This document shows positions 11,215 through 23,735 of a stretch of 64,000 nt of DNA, piece after piece (within the stretch, counting starts at the first letter, position 1; every line of letters begins with the position of its first letter). Under the pieces are notes generated by a model, which was given only the letters and a program-made list of their open reading frames with translations, was not told the origin of the DNA and searched no databases. Position numbers and translations under genes: made by a program. Source of the stretch: Seiridium cupressi (Eukaryota > Ascomycota > Sordariomycetes > Amphisphaeriales > Sporocadaceae); NCBI GenBank assembly GCA_036674765.1, contig JARVKI010000094.1, positions 102,346 through 166,345 on the forward strand, written 5' to 3'.

Positions 11215-13237
11215 ATAGTTAGATAAAGCCATGAAGGATATGACCGTCGTAGCAAGAAAACAAGAGAAAAGAAGGGTTCGTTCCGACAGCGTAGATGTAT
11301 ATTCAACCAAAGCTGGCGATTATACAGCTACCAGTCTTGCCATCAATAAGACGTTGTGGTAGTACGCCTGCTCTCTACCTTACACCGGACAGATCTTGTA
11401 GACAGTGAGGCCAAGACGAATGGTGCTTATTTGCACGTTGTGCGGTGAGAAGTTGTTGCAACTTGAAAGCGCAGGCTTATCTCAATAGGAATAGAAGATG
11501 ATGATAGCTAAACAAACTACTTCAGTGAATCAATATTCTATCTATTAACAATTACGTGTCTTTCTTAGTTACTCTTATATATAGAATTAGGATAGGATTA
11601 ACCTACATCTTCTACAAAAATGGCTGGCAAGTAAATCGTCGATACGCAAAACTCTGGATTATGGAAGTGGTTGTACAATCCAAAGTTCATGCTCCTTTGC
11701 AGTTCCAGTTCCGCAACTATCGACAAATTCAACAAGGTTTTGGGCACTTACGTAAAACGATATGCGGTCAACACCCGCTGAGAAAGAGGTAGTATCGAAA
11801 GCGAGGATTACCTGTGCTTTAAGGCAGCAGCCGATGAAAGGTTTGCTTGGAGATATATTATAATTTGCGCGCCACTCCAGACAAGAGGCTATACGTGTGA
11901 GGTTGTTGAAGAGAACCGGACACGGGTGGAACGTTATTATTGGAGAATGTGATAACTAAACGACGGAAAATCATGGGAATCCCTCGAGTGCCATCACAGT
12001 ACCAAAGACCTTCAGGAATGAGTACTGGATTAGCAAGGAATCATCTGCTCGGCGGTGTCCAGTTCGAGATTTTCGTGTTCGCAGTTAACACACTCTCAGA
12101 CCTTCATTGTCGTCACCAATCATGGTATACCGACGGTGATATTCGAGCATAGTCCCGGAACTCAGACGGCCAGATGGTGATATTACTCTTATTTTCCTGT
12201 CGGAAAATGGCGTCATATCTTTCCAAAAAGGAAAGGACGATCGATATAAGCAAACACAGTCTATGGAAGCCAAGGTCCCCCAGATGCTACAGGCACACTG
12301 TTACATTATCAGCCAAGTGAAGCAGCGCCGCCAATGGGCAGTGTCGAGCAATGGCAATGGTGCAATTCGGCATTGCCCAACTATAGAGGGTGTGGGCTAC
12401 TGGCTAGTCATCCTTTGCCATCTCTGGTGCTGCACCACTTTCAACCTGACTGAAGATGATATCGAGAAAGGCAAATCGGTATATTTGTTGACACGGCGGT
12501 GCTGTCATATGATTTAGAGCTTGAAACGTACGTCTAGCGTCTAATAATGAACAAAAGAAGCTCGGCAATAGCCAGGTAAACCTCATCATACTTTCTCTGC
12601 GGCGTCGTCTTCGGAGCTTTTCGAATACAAATGCAATACCGAAGGGTCAGGGATACTGCCAACATGCTGAATGATACCCTGCTTCCCCCTAGTACAAACG
12701 TTGGGGACACATTTAATATCTGGATTGACTGATGGTGTATCCGAACAAATAAAGAGCCTTCCCTTGAGACCGACACCAATTCGACAGGAAATCATGCGGC
12801 GTGGCGCACATTAGAAGTCCGTGCAAAGACCACATTGACCTTGGACAGCGAGCTTGATCTCGTCCTGACGATTTGATGACAGCCTGGCAGAGTGGACATT
12901 GCGAACAGTCTGTCATCGGCAGTGATCCGAACTCCATGCTCATCCGCAGGTCCACGTTCCTGCGGACATGTGATCTCGACCTGTATCAGGTACACCTTTG
13001 CAGCTATATGCGTACGGAATTCCAGGTGCTGAGCTACCAGATGGAAGGATATACAGTTCTTTTAGTCTCCGTCATATCTGCTTCATTGCTAACCCGGAAA
13101 GTGTGGTTGTTTTTACAGGCAAAAATGAGCCATTGATTCCTGCGTCTATGTGTGAAGGTATCTAAGAACAAGCCGTCCCCCGCTTTATTGCACATCAAGA
13201 ACGCCCCGATTTTTGTCATTACATATCAATCGTACAT
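11215..13237. other. 2-kb intergenic region
   Basis: Short open frames on both strands. A cluster on the minus strand at about 12530-12995 has slightly protein-like composition in two frames, but no recognisable family and no clear splice pairing. Nothing supportable. Confidence 0.4.
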
Positions 13238-14780
13238 TTAGCCCTTGACCTTGTAGATGGCCTCGGCCAGGCGACCGACGTTGTCACTGGTGATGCCAGC
13301 AACACTGATACGTCCGTCCTTGGTGGCATACACGCTGTGCTCCTTGGCCAGAGCGTCCATCTGGGCGGGCTCTAGACCAGTGTAGGCGAACATGCCAATC
13401 TGGCTGGTGATGTGGCTCCAGTCGTGCTTGCTGCCAAGCTTCTCGAGGTTCTCCTTGAGTAGGGCGCGCATGGTGATGATGCGGTCAGCCATCTCCTTAA
13501 CCTCAGCGAGCCACTGCTTGTAGAGAGCAGGGTCATTCAGGATCTCGGAAGCAATGCGAGCGCCGTGGACAGGCGGGTTGGAGTATAGAGGTCGAACAAG
13601 AATCTTGACCTGCGAGTCGATGCGCTTCTTCTCATCGGGGTCGGCAGCGACAATGGAGAAAGCGCCTACACGCTCACCGTAGAGACCCATGTTCTTGGCG
13701 AACGACTGAGCCAAGCAGATGTTGTGGCCCTCCTTCACGAAGTGGCGGACGGCGAAAGCATCCTTGTCGGTGTTACCAGAGGCAAAGCCTTGGTAGGCCA
13801 TATCGAAGAAGGCGTAGTGGCCAGCCTCCTTGACGGCATCGCTGATCTCCTTCCACTGTGTCTCGGTAGGATCGACACCGGTGGGGTTGTGGGCGCAGGC
13901 ATGGAACAGGAAGATGCTACCCTTAGGAGCGGCCTTGATGTCGGAAAGCATGCCCTGGAAGTCCAGACCAATCGTCTCCTTGTTGTAGTACCTGTACTTC
14001 TCGACCTCAAGCCCCGAGTCCTTGAAGACAGCACCGTGGTTCGCCCATGATGGGTTCGGGAGGTAGATCTTCTTGGCGCCGGGGTAGAATCGCTGGAGGA
14101 AGGCACCACCAATTCGCAGGGCACCAGTTCCAGAGATGGACTGGGTGATGACGAGACGGTCGAGAGCGGAGGAGTCCTTGCCGTAAGCGAGGACGGCAGC
14201 GGCCTTGGTAAATTCGGGAATACCAGTGATGCCGGCGTACTCCTTGTTCAGGTGGCTTGCGACGACCTTGTCTTCGGCAGCGCGGACTGAGGGAAGGACA
14301 TAGGGCTTGCCCTTGTCGTCACGGTAAGCACCGACACCTGGAGTAGTCCTGAATTAGAGCCTGCATAAATCGAACGATGGAAACGGGGTGAGGCGGTTCC
14401 ACTGGTGCGGGAAATGCTTACCCAAGTTGATCTTCTTGTCGAACGAGTCAGCCTTGAAGGCCTCGGTGATACCTGTAGAAACAAGTTACTATGATGAATG
14501 ATTCCTCGTACAGTTTCGGTGGTCGCCTTCGACGCAGTTCTTGGAGGGTTTGACGAGCAGCGGGTTCATGGCTGACAACATACCTAGAATGGCCTAGAAG
14601 ATGGTACGGTCAGCATGCGGTCAATTGACTTGAGGCTCCTTGTCTGGCTTTGGCGGAACTTACATCGGGAGGGCCTTGGGGGACATTGGCCCAGGTCGAG
14701 GCAGCACGAGCAGCATAGAAGGCCGCAGACCGGCGCACGACAGGCACACGGCGCGAAGCGATGCGCAGTGCGGGAAGCAT
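13238..14780 (-). CDS. AAT1: Mitochondrial aspartate aminotransferase
   Basis: Minus-strand gene with four exons: 14664-14780, 14584-14593, 14422-14472 and 13238-14337, giving 425 aa. The second exon is only 10 nt; it supplies AIL plus the first base of Gly and links PQGPPD to [11 protein letters not shown] in frame. The first ~30 residues are Arg/Ala-rich ([20 protein letters not shown]), a mitochondrial targeting pattern. Fold-type-I PLP features are present: [16 protein letters not shown], and [14 protein letters not shown] with the PLP lysine, plus RPLYSNPP. It interconverts aspartate plus 2-oxoglutarate with oxaloacetate plus glutamate (malate-aspartate shuttle). Length is normal. Start chosen as the ATG beginning the presequence; an in-frame upstream ATG at 14807 would add nine residues. 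Confidence 0.94.
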
Positions 14781-15495
14781 GGTGACTGGTTGTGATGTAA
14801 TGTGCAAGAAGGTGAAAGGGGAGAGAATGGTGTCGCTGGTGAAGAACCCACGTCGAGGCAGTGAGGTGTGGGAATGAAGCTGGAAAAGTCACAGGATGGA
14901 TGGAGGCACTGTGAATGACTCGAAGATTTGTATTCCGTAGGCCCGTTACAGCTCCGAATTATCGGGTGTTCGAAGCTCAGCTGAGGTGAGGTGAGCTGTT
15001 ATTTGGTGTCCACAATTAAATCCCCTGCCCCCGGCGAAAAGTGACCTAAAGCGAGCCAGCAGGAGCCAGTCTGGGCGGCTTGCACCTCCCTTGATCGGAA
15101 CATCGTTGTATCTGCTCCGCTCGGGGGATCGGGAATTTGACTGATTGGTGCGCTTTGGAGCTTTAGCGCACTACCTTCCCCACGACAACCCGTTTCGACC
15201 CTCTAGTTTCCTTTCCCCCATGAATGTCACGGAATGTCTTGCGATAAACAGCTACCAGAGTAAAAGGGCCCGAAGCGCATGCATTTCAAACGCCAAGCTT
15301 GACTTTCGACGCGACAGTTATCTTCCAATTTTTCCAATGGAGAAGACGATCGAGACATGGTTGGAGTGGTGTGGCAATTGGAATGTTTGAACTGGGGTTT
15401 CTAGGACCTATCCAAGTTACATATGTGGTTATGTCGGTCGAAGTGAAGCTCAGTCCACTACAGATACCATTCAACAGCCGCAACAGCCATTGCAT
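14781..15495. other. Intergenic between aminotransferase promoter and tyrosinase 3' end
   Basis: Aminotransferase upstream region and tyrosinase downstream region. Small overlapping frames only; nothing recognised. Confidence 0.5.
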
Positions 15496-16680
15496 CTAGT
15501 CCATGTCCTCAGCATTGAGGTATTCAACGCAGATGGTTGGCCCATTCAAATTCATAACGTCCGCAATCGTCACATTCGGCGCGACGCCTGCCATCCAGAG
15601 GTTGTGGTTCAGCGTCGTTGTCGTGCCATTGTCCCCAAAGTAGTTTGTTAATTCAGCTGGCGGGTAGTTGGGATCTCCCGGCTGCATTGTCTGTGGAATA
15701 TTGAGCCCGCTCATTTCATACAGACGAGCCGGGTAGTCTAGCTTCTGCCACTCCCACCAGAGCTTGTCAAGGTACGAGTGGTGCAGGAAGAAGATGGGGT
15801 CACCAGGGGAAAAGGTCGGATCTGCCATCTGCTGATTCGTTAGCCAAAGTATGAAGACGCTCGCAACCGAGCGCGATAGGAAAGACTAGAGCCGTTGGCA
15901 CTCAGGAGGAAGAACCCACGATTCCACCGACGCCCCTATGCCCAGCTGTATGCGGAGCAAGGGCCCAGCAAATCCAAGCTACTGCATATGTCTTGGCACT
16001 ATTGCACCTGTCGATGTTCGACTGCGCCGCCGAACTGAAAGAGAACTGGTTGAACTGGCGACTGACGCAGTGGTCACTGACTTGGTTGCCCGAAAGGAAT
16101 CGTAATGTCAAATTGACAAATTGCCCATCTGCGATGCAGCTATCGCCGCCCTCTCCGTTACCACCAAAGTACTGGTCCCCCCAGAGTGAAGACGCTGACA
16201 TGTCATCCACCTCAGATACTTCGTCCCAATACGGTATGCGCCCAGTATAACCGCATTCCTCTCGGAGCAGGGTCTCGTGCACCGTCATATAGTACCTGTG
16301 GAAAGGGAGGAAGGCGCCCTGGCAACATGTCAGCTGCTCTGCCGTGAGGAACCAGGCCTTGCAGCTCATACCACATTGTGTATGGTAATGGTTTGCGTGA
16401 TGTGAGGCCATTGCAAATCATCCCATCTACTGACGGCACCAGGTACACCTGATATCGAGGGCGCATCGATCAGACATAAATCCGCTTGAACATATGCCGA
16501 CTTCTCATCATCTGTGAGCTTGGTCCACGGAACGCGCTGCTTGAATTCTGTGCAATTAGTCTCGATGTCCCTTCTGAAATGGGTACTAGGATAACTCGCG
16601 ACGATCGAGCAAGTTGCAAGGGACAGTATTGTTAAATGGAAGAATGACATGTCCAAAGAAAACTCAATAGCGAGCCGCAT
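15496..16680 (-). CDS. Secreted tyrosinase / catechol oxidase-like copper enzyme
   Basis: Three exons on the minus strand: 16372-16680, 15920-16318, 15496-15831 (introns 16319-16371 and 15832-15919), 347 aa. A hydrophobic N-terminus (from Met11: MSFFHLTILSLATCSIVASY) looks like a secretion signal. CuA ligands fit WPHITQTITIH (His93, His101) and FLPFHRYY (His110). CuB ligands fit APHTAGH (His226, His230) and PIFFLHHSYLDKLWWEWQ (His253/254). Family members hydroxylate monophenols and/or oxidise o-diphenols to quinones in melanin or secondary metabolism. The protein is short and ends about 90 residues past CuB, without a long C-terminal shield domain, like short secreted fungal catechol oxidases. 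Substrate unknown. Confidence 0.9.
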
Positions 16681-18765
16681 CTATGCAGCAAACCACTACA
16701 GCCAGGGAATTGGACGGCCACGTAAGGAAGAGCTTTAGCTATGTATAAATCCGGAGCCCCGGCATTCTGCATGAGTATCTGAAGTTACCGCGCGTAGCAT
16801 TATTGAGCTGTAACTTCATTGCGGCCTACTCGGAATACTTGATGCATGGGGAAGCTAGTTGGGATGTTTGAGAGCTCGAAAAAGCTGTAGCCCTCACAAG
16901 GTCGCCTATATATCCACGTAACAAAGCCGAGATCCGGGGCACTGCGCCGCAGCCACGTCTAGAACGGCACGAGTTCAAGTGAATCAACTCATGAGGACTC
17001 TTTTTCTTGGCGGTTGCGTGTCAAAAGTTGAGATGGGACATCGCCTTCCTAATACGGCGATCGCCGATGATCGCTATCTGAAGTAGATTAGAGGGTGATA
17101 GAGGGTCGGAGCAATAAACGCGCCACACACGAATGAACTCCGACTGGGGAGGAAAATAGATGGATGTTTTTGAACAGCTGAAAACCTTTCTGGGTCGGTT
17201 TCTGGACTGACAACCATGTTCATGTATGCGTATTCCTATGACTCCTCCATCTTAAGCATTGGGTCCCACGTCAACTCAGTCGATACCCACCTCATGGGCC
17301 CTTCACCAGCTGTAAGAATTGACAGTCTCGAGTGAGATAGAAAATTTGGTCTTGAGTACCGGGTTTCTCGGGCTTCCTGCCATTACGATCATCCGTCAAA
17401 GAAAAAGAAAAGTTTAAATATATAAACAAATAGAATTTTCGATTTTGAAAACTTCAGCGTTCAAGGTTTGCGTGGGTGAGTATTCTATAAAAGTTTTGCA
17501 TTAGTAAGTTGTTACTTTCGATTTCTCACGAAACGATTGAGTGTAAAACCGTAAGTCTATTACTTGACGATGAAGCTAAACGTGGCTATTACAACATAAA
17601 TAAATCAAACGTGAGCTCTTATTTTGATAAACACCTCATTATATCTATGCCATCAGATGGCTTTCGATGACGCCTTCCAAACAGTTTTGTCGTGACCTGA
17701 GAGCCTAATGTAGTGAACCTGTGACCTGCAGCTAGATAGGTCGGGTCATCACATGAACATCAATATACCCCAGCTTTTAGCGTGATCACCGTAATTTATC
17801 CTGTTTATGACTGAGCTAACTGAGGAACTACAGTACACGTCCATCTCCAAGTTCCCTCTACAAGAATTAACGTCACCTCGATGAACCTAGTAGCAATCCC
17901 GGTTGTTCCGTTGGAGCATCTAAGCATCCAGATAAGATGCCCCTGTTGCTCCCTGGAGTTTTCGATGACTGTATCTACTACACAGCCTTCTACACGGATC
18001 TAAGCCAGCGCCCGGATTCAATGCGATCTCATATAGGTATATGGACCTCCTCAGCCGGAGAGGACTGTTGTATTGATTAGCAGCGCTTGATCGTGCCGGG
18101 ATTGCCATATGCCATCATAGACTAAACGTAATAAACTCTGTGATCATTGGGACTAGTTGAGGTGTGCGTGGCCGTTACGCCAAAACGACTTGTATTACGT
18201 GGTAATGATGTTATCGTTCAGACGCTTGTTTCCCAATATCCTCCCACCAGGACCAGTTTTGCGCACGAGCATACTTTTATTCATCGACGGTGTCTTGTCC
18301 AAGAATTGATCAAGAGCTGTCCTTTGAGGATTGTCAAAATATCTGCTCTACAGTTACCACTGACTGTCCTCTCCGAAATAGTGTTATGTTAACACGTCCA
18401 TAGTCGCCAGGAAAGCCATAGGGGCAGGAACCGATCGACATAAATCATGGGTTTGGGACGAGTGCGGAAATTCTTAGATATTGATTGCCCCCTCGGGTTT
18501 CTTTCCCTCCTTGAAAGCATTTGCGTTGATCCTTTTTAAATATTAGAGTTTTCCCAGTTACCCCAGAGTGCGATATCGACTAACCTGGGCTGATTGGACG
18601 AAACCTGAGAGGCTACGTGTAGGTGGCTTGTGGGCGTTGACGACCCAAGCTTCCGGGACCGGCCACCCGCCCCAGTGTCTTAGGTTCTACCTTGGCGAAT
18701 GTGGGGACGCCTGCGCCGCAAAACATGCCATTATCATCAATTTCCGGCAGGACCCCATACATGCG
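16681..18765. other. 2-kb intergenic region between tyrosinase and histidine kinase
   Basis: Shared upstream region of two divergent genes. A locally AT-rich stretch spans about 17400-17660. No open frame with recognisable family, no repeat and no RNA gene seen. Confidence 0.5.
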
Positions 18766-21700
18766 ATGGTCATCGCCCAGTCAGAAGCTGTGTCTGAAAC
18801 TGCTCGCGAACGCGAAACCTACAAGTAGGTGGTGCCCGCGGGCAACCCAGGCGCCCATTTGCCCTGCCAGTTGATCGATTGGCCGCTGCTAACGTCGTTG
18901 CGCAATGCAGATACGATGCCCTCACCATCTCGACAGCGGGGCTCAACGGATCCCGTCCAGCGAAGCCGATTCCATCCTCGTTCCTGTCGTCGACCTTGGA
19001 CCCCGGTCTCACGGCTTTCGCCCAGCTGGGGCTATATAAGCTGAATGCTGGCCGCTGTATGATCTCGCTCTTTGACCGCAAATGGCAGCATATTGTCGCC
19101 GAGGCACTCCGAGCACCAACGTCCTCTTCAGACGAGCCAGACGCTCAACCCGCCCCGGATTGGTTCAATGGCCTCGCGTTCGAGCGTTCGACCAGCGTCT
19201 GTGAGCATGTCGTTACGGGGTCGGCGGAGACCCAGTCAATTCCCGGTACGGCCGTCGGCTTGACTGCGACGGACATGCCAGTGTCGGTTATAAACCATCT
19301 TGACGGGGATACTCGATTCTGCCATATAAGGGACCCCGGGCGGCAGTTCTATGCCGGAGTGCCGATTCGCTCGCCGACGGGAATTAATATCGGTGTCTAC
19401 TGTGTGTTCGATGACAAGCCGCGACCGGAGGGGCTGAACGACGAAGAGGTTCGATTCATTCGCGAGATATCCAGGGTGGTGATGGATTATCTTGAGAGTA
19501 AGCGAAGTCATGAGTGGTACCGGCGCGACCAGCGCATGGTGCGCGGCCTGGGCAGCTTCGTCAAAGGGCAAAGTACATTGTGGAAATGGGATGAATCGAC
19601 ATCGGACCAGGTCGCATCTTTCCAGGATTTAACTGGCATGGGCGAGGGGATGCTGAATAAGAAACTACAGACAGAGGCGGAAGCAACTGAGCCGGCGCCG
19701 GCGCTGCAGCAAAAGATGACCCCTGGCCATGAAGCGCCAGGAGAAGCTCACGCTTCGCCAAGTAAAAACGCCCAGGATCGAAGCCAGGTCGATGAGGTCG
19801 CAACAGCTCCTTCACAGCCCGAACCTACGAAGAATTCCACGGATCCAAGCACCTCAAAATCCCAAGAAGGCCCTGCGAATCTTCCCCGAAATGACATAGA
19901 CCGTGTTTTTGCAAAAGCAGCTAATGTAATCCGTGAGTCCATCGAGGTGGAAGGTGTCCTCTTTTTGGACGCCAGCGTGCAATCCTATGGCGGGTTGATC
20001 GGTAACATATCTTCGGAGCAGCCGAGCTTGTTTGAATCGCGGCATCCATCGACTGCCCAGAGCAGTGGCGATGAAAGCGCGCAGAGCCAGAGTGGTGACT
20101 CGCCCGTGGCTGGCCCCTCTGTCTGCGATCTCTTGGGCTTTTCGACGTCGCATAGTTCCTCAATCGTCGGAGACGTGCGACCAGCCGAGTTCGCAGAGTG
20201 TAGGGAGTGGTTTTTGCAGCGGTTATTGAGGCGACACCCGCACGGCAAGGTTTGGAATTTCGAAGCCGACGGAACGGTGGCAGACCCCTCGAACAGCTCA
20301 GATAGTGATCCGTCTTCGGTAGAAGACCGGAAGACGCTGCTGGAGTCTACGGAGGGGGGCAATGTAGCATCAACAACCACAACTGCCAAGAAGCTGGTAA
20401 GTACGGCTGCGCGCATCATGAAGATGTTCCCGGGAGCGCGCAGTGTGGCCATGGTGCCGCTATGGGATTCACAAACAGGAAATATTTTCGCTGGAGGTTT
20501 CGCGTGGACTAGAACGCCTACACGGACTTTCAGCGATGAGAATGAGCTGACCTACCTCCGCGTGTTCGGCCTAACTGCTATGACGGAGGTAGCACGACTG
20601 AAACTACGAGTGGCCGACCAAGCCAAAATGGACATACTTGGGTCTATTAGCCACGAGCTGCGATCACCACTGCACGGGCTAGTTGGAGCAGTACGTACAT
20701 GCCTAGGTCCCTTACTACCCTTGAAGGCTTATTTTCGAGGTGAAATCAAAATCCCGAGAGCCAGCATTCCCGGCCCCGGTTCCGCAAACCACAGAACCCG
20801 TCCCTGCGCGTGCTAGCTAACACCCAGCTGATGTTAGGTCGAGTTGTTGAGACATACTACCCTTGATGCATTACAGGATGGCATTCTGCGGGCGATTGAT
20901 GCGTCCGGGAGGACTTTATTGGACACCATTGATCACGTAAGTACGGCTGGCGGTGCAGTTTCCGTCCTTCTGTTCTATAGCATGGTATTGATCATGCCTC
21001 TACCACAGCTACTAGATTTCGCCAAGATCAGCGCCAAGAAGTCAAGAATGAAACGAAGACATGGAGGTCCGGGCTTTAGTCGACGATCGGTCTTGGGCAC
21101 TCCGGATGCCATGCCCTTACCAGAAATACCCATCCAGTTGGACGTGCTCTTGGAAGAAGTTGTTGAGAGCGTGCTGGCCGGATCTAGCTACCTCACTAGA
21201 TCAGAGACGTACAACTCGACATCTTTCACTTCCGCACAGGCCCCCCTTGCCCCAATGCACCCAGTTGGATCTGTTGTTGTTGAGGATCAGGTCCGAGGCC
21301 GGCTTTTCGCCTCCCAGGGCGCCGTCCAGTCCTACATCGACATTGACCATTCCGTGAGATGGGCGTTTCGCATGCATCCGGGCGCCTTCCGGCGGATCAT
21401 CATGAACCTGTTCGGCAACTCCCTCAAGTTTACCAGCGCTGGCTTCATCCGGGTCTCATTACGCCAAGAGGGCCAGCCAAAGCGATCCGACGCTGCCAGC
21501 ACCACTCGCGTCGTACTCACCGTTTCTGATACGGGCAAGGGCATGAGCGAGGATTTTCTTCGAAATCGTCTTTTCACGCCATTTGCGCAGGAAGACCAGT
21601 TCGCGCCGGGAACCGGCCTCGGCCTCAGCCTCGTTCGGCACATGGCGGTCGCGTTAGGCGGCACGATCGATGTAGCGAGCAAGATCGGAAAAGGCACAAC

Positions 21701-22957
21701 GGTCACGGTAACTCTGCCACTCCCACATGCGGCTGATGAGCCAATGGACAACGAAGAGACAAATTTCTGGCAGAACGTCGAGACGTTGAGAAGGCAGCGA
21801 GTTAAGCTGTACGGTTTTGAGCGCGAAAAGCGGGCCAGTAAAAGTTTGGGCCACAATGAAGTCAAGCAAAGATCTCAGTACCAGCTGATGGAAGGGATTT
21901 GCCGGGACAAGTTACACATGGACGTCGTGCCAAGCAACAGTGTGGACTCGGCTCCGCCGGACTTTGTCATCTGCATTGCTGACAACGGGCACAGCTCGGA
22001 CACTGAGACCATGCAGCATGTGTCCTACTGTCCGTATATATTTGTTTGCCAGGATTTAGCCGCCGCATACAAATTGACCGACGAGAAAGGCGGTATAATC
22101 CCTGAAGTCTACGAGGTTTGCCCTCAACCGTAGGTATCTCGCTCACTCGCATGTCTCAGCCTGCTAACATCGTCATAGTATCGGCCTACGGAAACTTGCC
22201 AGGGCATTGCTCGCGTGCCGGCTGCGGTGGCAAAATTTCCAAAACTCAAGCACTAACGCCATGTTAGCACCTGTGGATTTCATTGATCAGAGGCACAAGC
22301 AAGAAGATGAGCAGGCGCATATCACGGATGTGGTTCTCGTTATCCCCCAAGGAAGGCACCGCATCGTGTCACGAGAGCTTAGCTCTCCGACAAAAGTCGA
22401 TTTCGAAATCTCTTTACCAGCAGCCCGACAGCCCTTGCTGGGGCAGCCTACAGAGGTGATTGCAGCGGAAGTCAAGCTCGCAGATCTTAATTTCCGAGCA
22501 ATTGAGCTGCGAAAACCGATAATAATTGTTGACGATAACAACATCAACCTCAGGGTATGTAAAATCACAATTCACCGACACGCCTCTGACGATCAGATTA
22601 CTCACCATAACCTTTAAGATCATGGCAGCATACTTGACCAAGCTAAAGCACCCGTATGCAATGGCAACCAACGGCCTCGAGGCATTGGAGATGTACACTA
22701 AAGGTCCAGCCGAATATAGTTGCATGTTGACGGACATCTCGATGCCTGTGATGGACGGCCTTGAGTCGACTCGCCGCATCCGCGAGTACGAGCTGGCGGG
22801 TGGCCACAAGCCCATAGTGGTCATCGCTCTCACCGGGTTAAGTGGGGCCGAAGTAGAACGGAACGCCCTTGCGAGCGGCGTAGACCTGTTCCTTACTCGA
22901 CCCTTGGCGCTGAAGGGTCTGGAGAAGGCCCTAGTGAGAACGGGGTTGCGGCAATAA
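18766..22957 (+). CDS. Hybrid histidine kinase with GAF and receiver domains
   Basis: Six exons: 18766-18824, 18911-20690, 20838-20936, 21009-22129, 22179-22554, 22619-22957; 1257 aa. The N-terminus (SETARERETYK...) and the following GAF-like region (about residues 40-230: LTAFAQLGLYKLNAGRCMIS) match a fungal hybrid kinase group. A low-complexity linker (Gln/Ser/Thr) precedes the H-box SISHELRSPLHGLVGA (His near 600). The N-box lies near 773 (IIMNLFGNSLKFTSAG), with G1 VSDTGKGM and G2 GTGLGLSL. The C-terminal receiver has IIIVDDNNINLR, phosphoacceptor Asp in MLTDISMPVMDG, and ALTG, but the usual KP lysine is Arg (FLTRPL). Likely a cytosolic phosphorelay sensor feeding Ypd1; the signal is unknown. 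Start: the only in-frame ATG upstream of the first clear splice donor. Confidence 0.88.
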
Positions 22958-23735
22958 CAAAAGCATGAAACAGGAAACAAACTCGTAAAATACCGGAATA
23001 ATATGATATGTCAGATAATCAACAAACACAAACCGGGCTCAAAACCAAGGTGACTCTTGGTGGTTGGAGGCTTTTGATCCCTTGTAGCATGCAGATGGCG
23101 ATTGCCGAAAAGCAAACCAACACTCTTGTGTTAGCTATCAAGTAATCTTCCGGTCAGGCATAAATGCGTGCGGAGCAAACGGTGTGACCTATTCAAGCTT
23201 GGCCCAATTATATTGCATTCTCAGCGGCCTGCGATGCGCAGTTGAGACAATGGCTTGTCATTGACGTTCCACATATGCTGAACTACCACATTTCGTTGCC
23301 AACACCAGTAATCTGGTTACTAGATCTAATGGCCGGTAGATGACCTTGGGAGCTGTGCAGAAACGCACACGATGCAAGATCCCAACTTAGCAATTGTCGT
23401 ACGCTTCCCGATGTAAGACAGTTATCTGAGATTTGATGATGGGTGGAGTCCGAAGTGATAATTGTAATTGGTATTTTATTGAGGATTGACTGCACTGCTT
23501 ACAAACATGTAGATATTGGCGCTGTAATCATCTCGATATGGTGGGTATCTGCAGAGTAATATATGGCTACTGACATGTCGGCAGGCACTAAGCGTAACTT
23601 GGTGTCAGCGAATGTATACAAAAGCAAGAATGTGGACCTCAGCAACGACTATCAGCCTACGTTTTCAATAGACATCTGATCCCTCTGAGTCTACACATTT
23701 AAGAACCTAAGCTCTCAGTGCTAACAGCTAACGAA
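22958..23735. other. Intergenic downstream of the histidine kinase
   Basis: Kinase 3' region and upstream region of the RG-rich gene. No supported feature. Confidence 0.5.

Noticed and set aside
12534..12995. Cluster of overlapping minus-strand frames with protein-like composition
   Set aside because: No domain recognised, and I could not join them with convincing splice sites in one frame.
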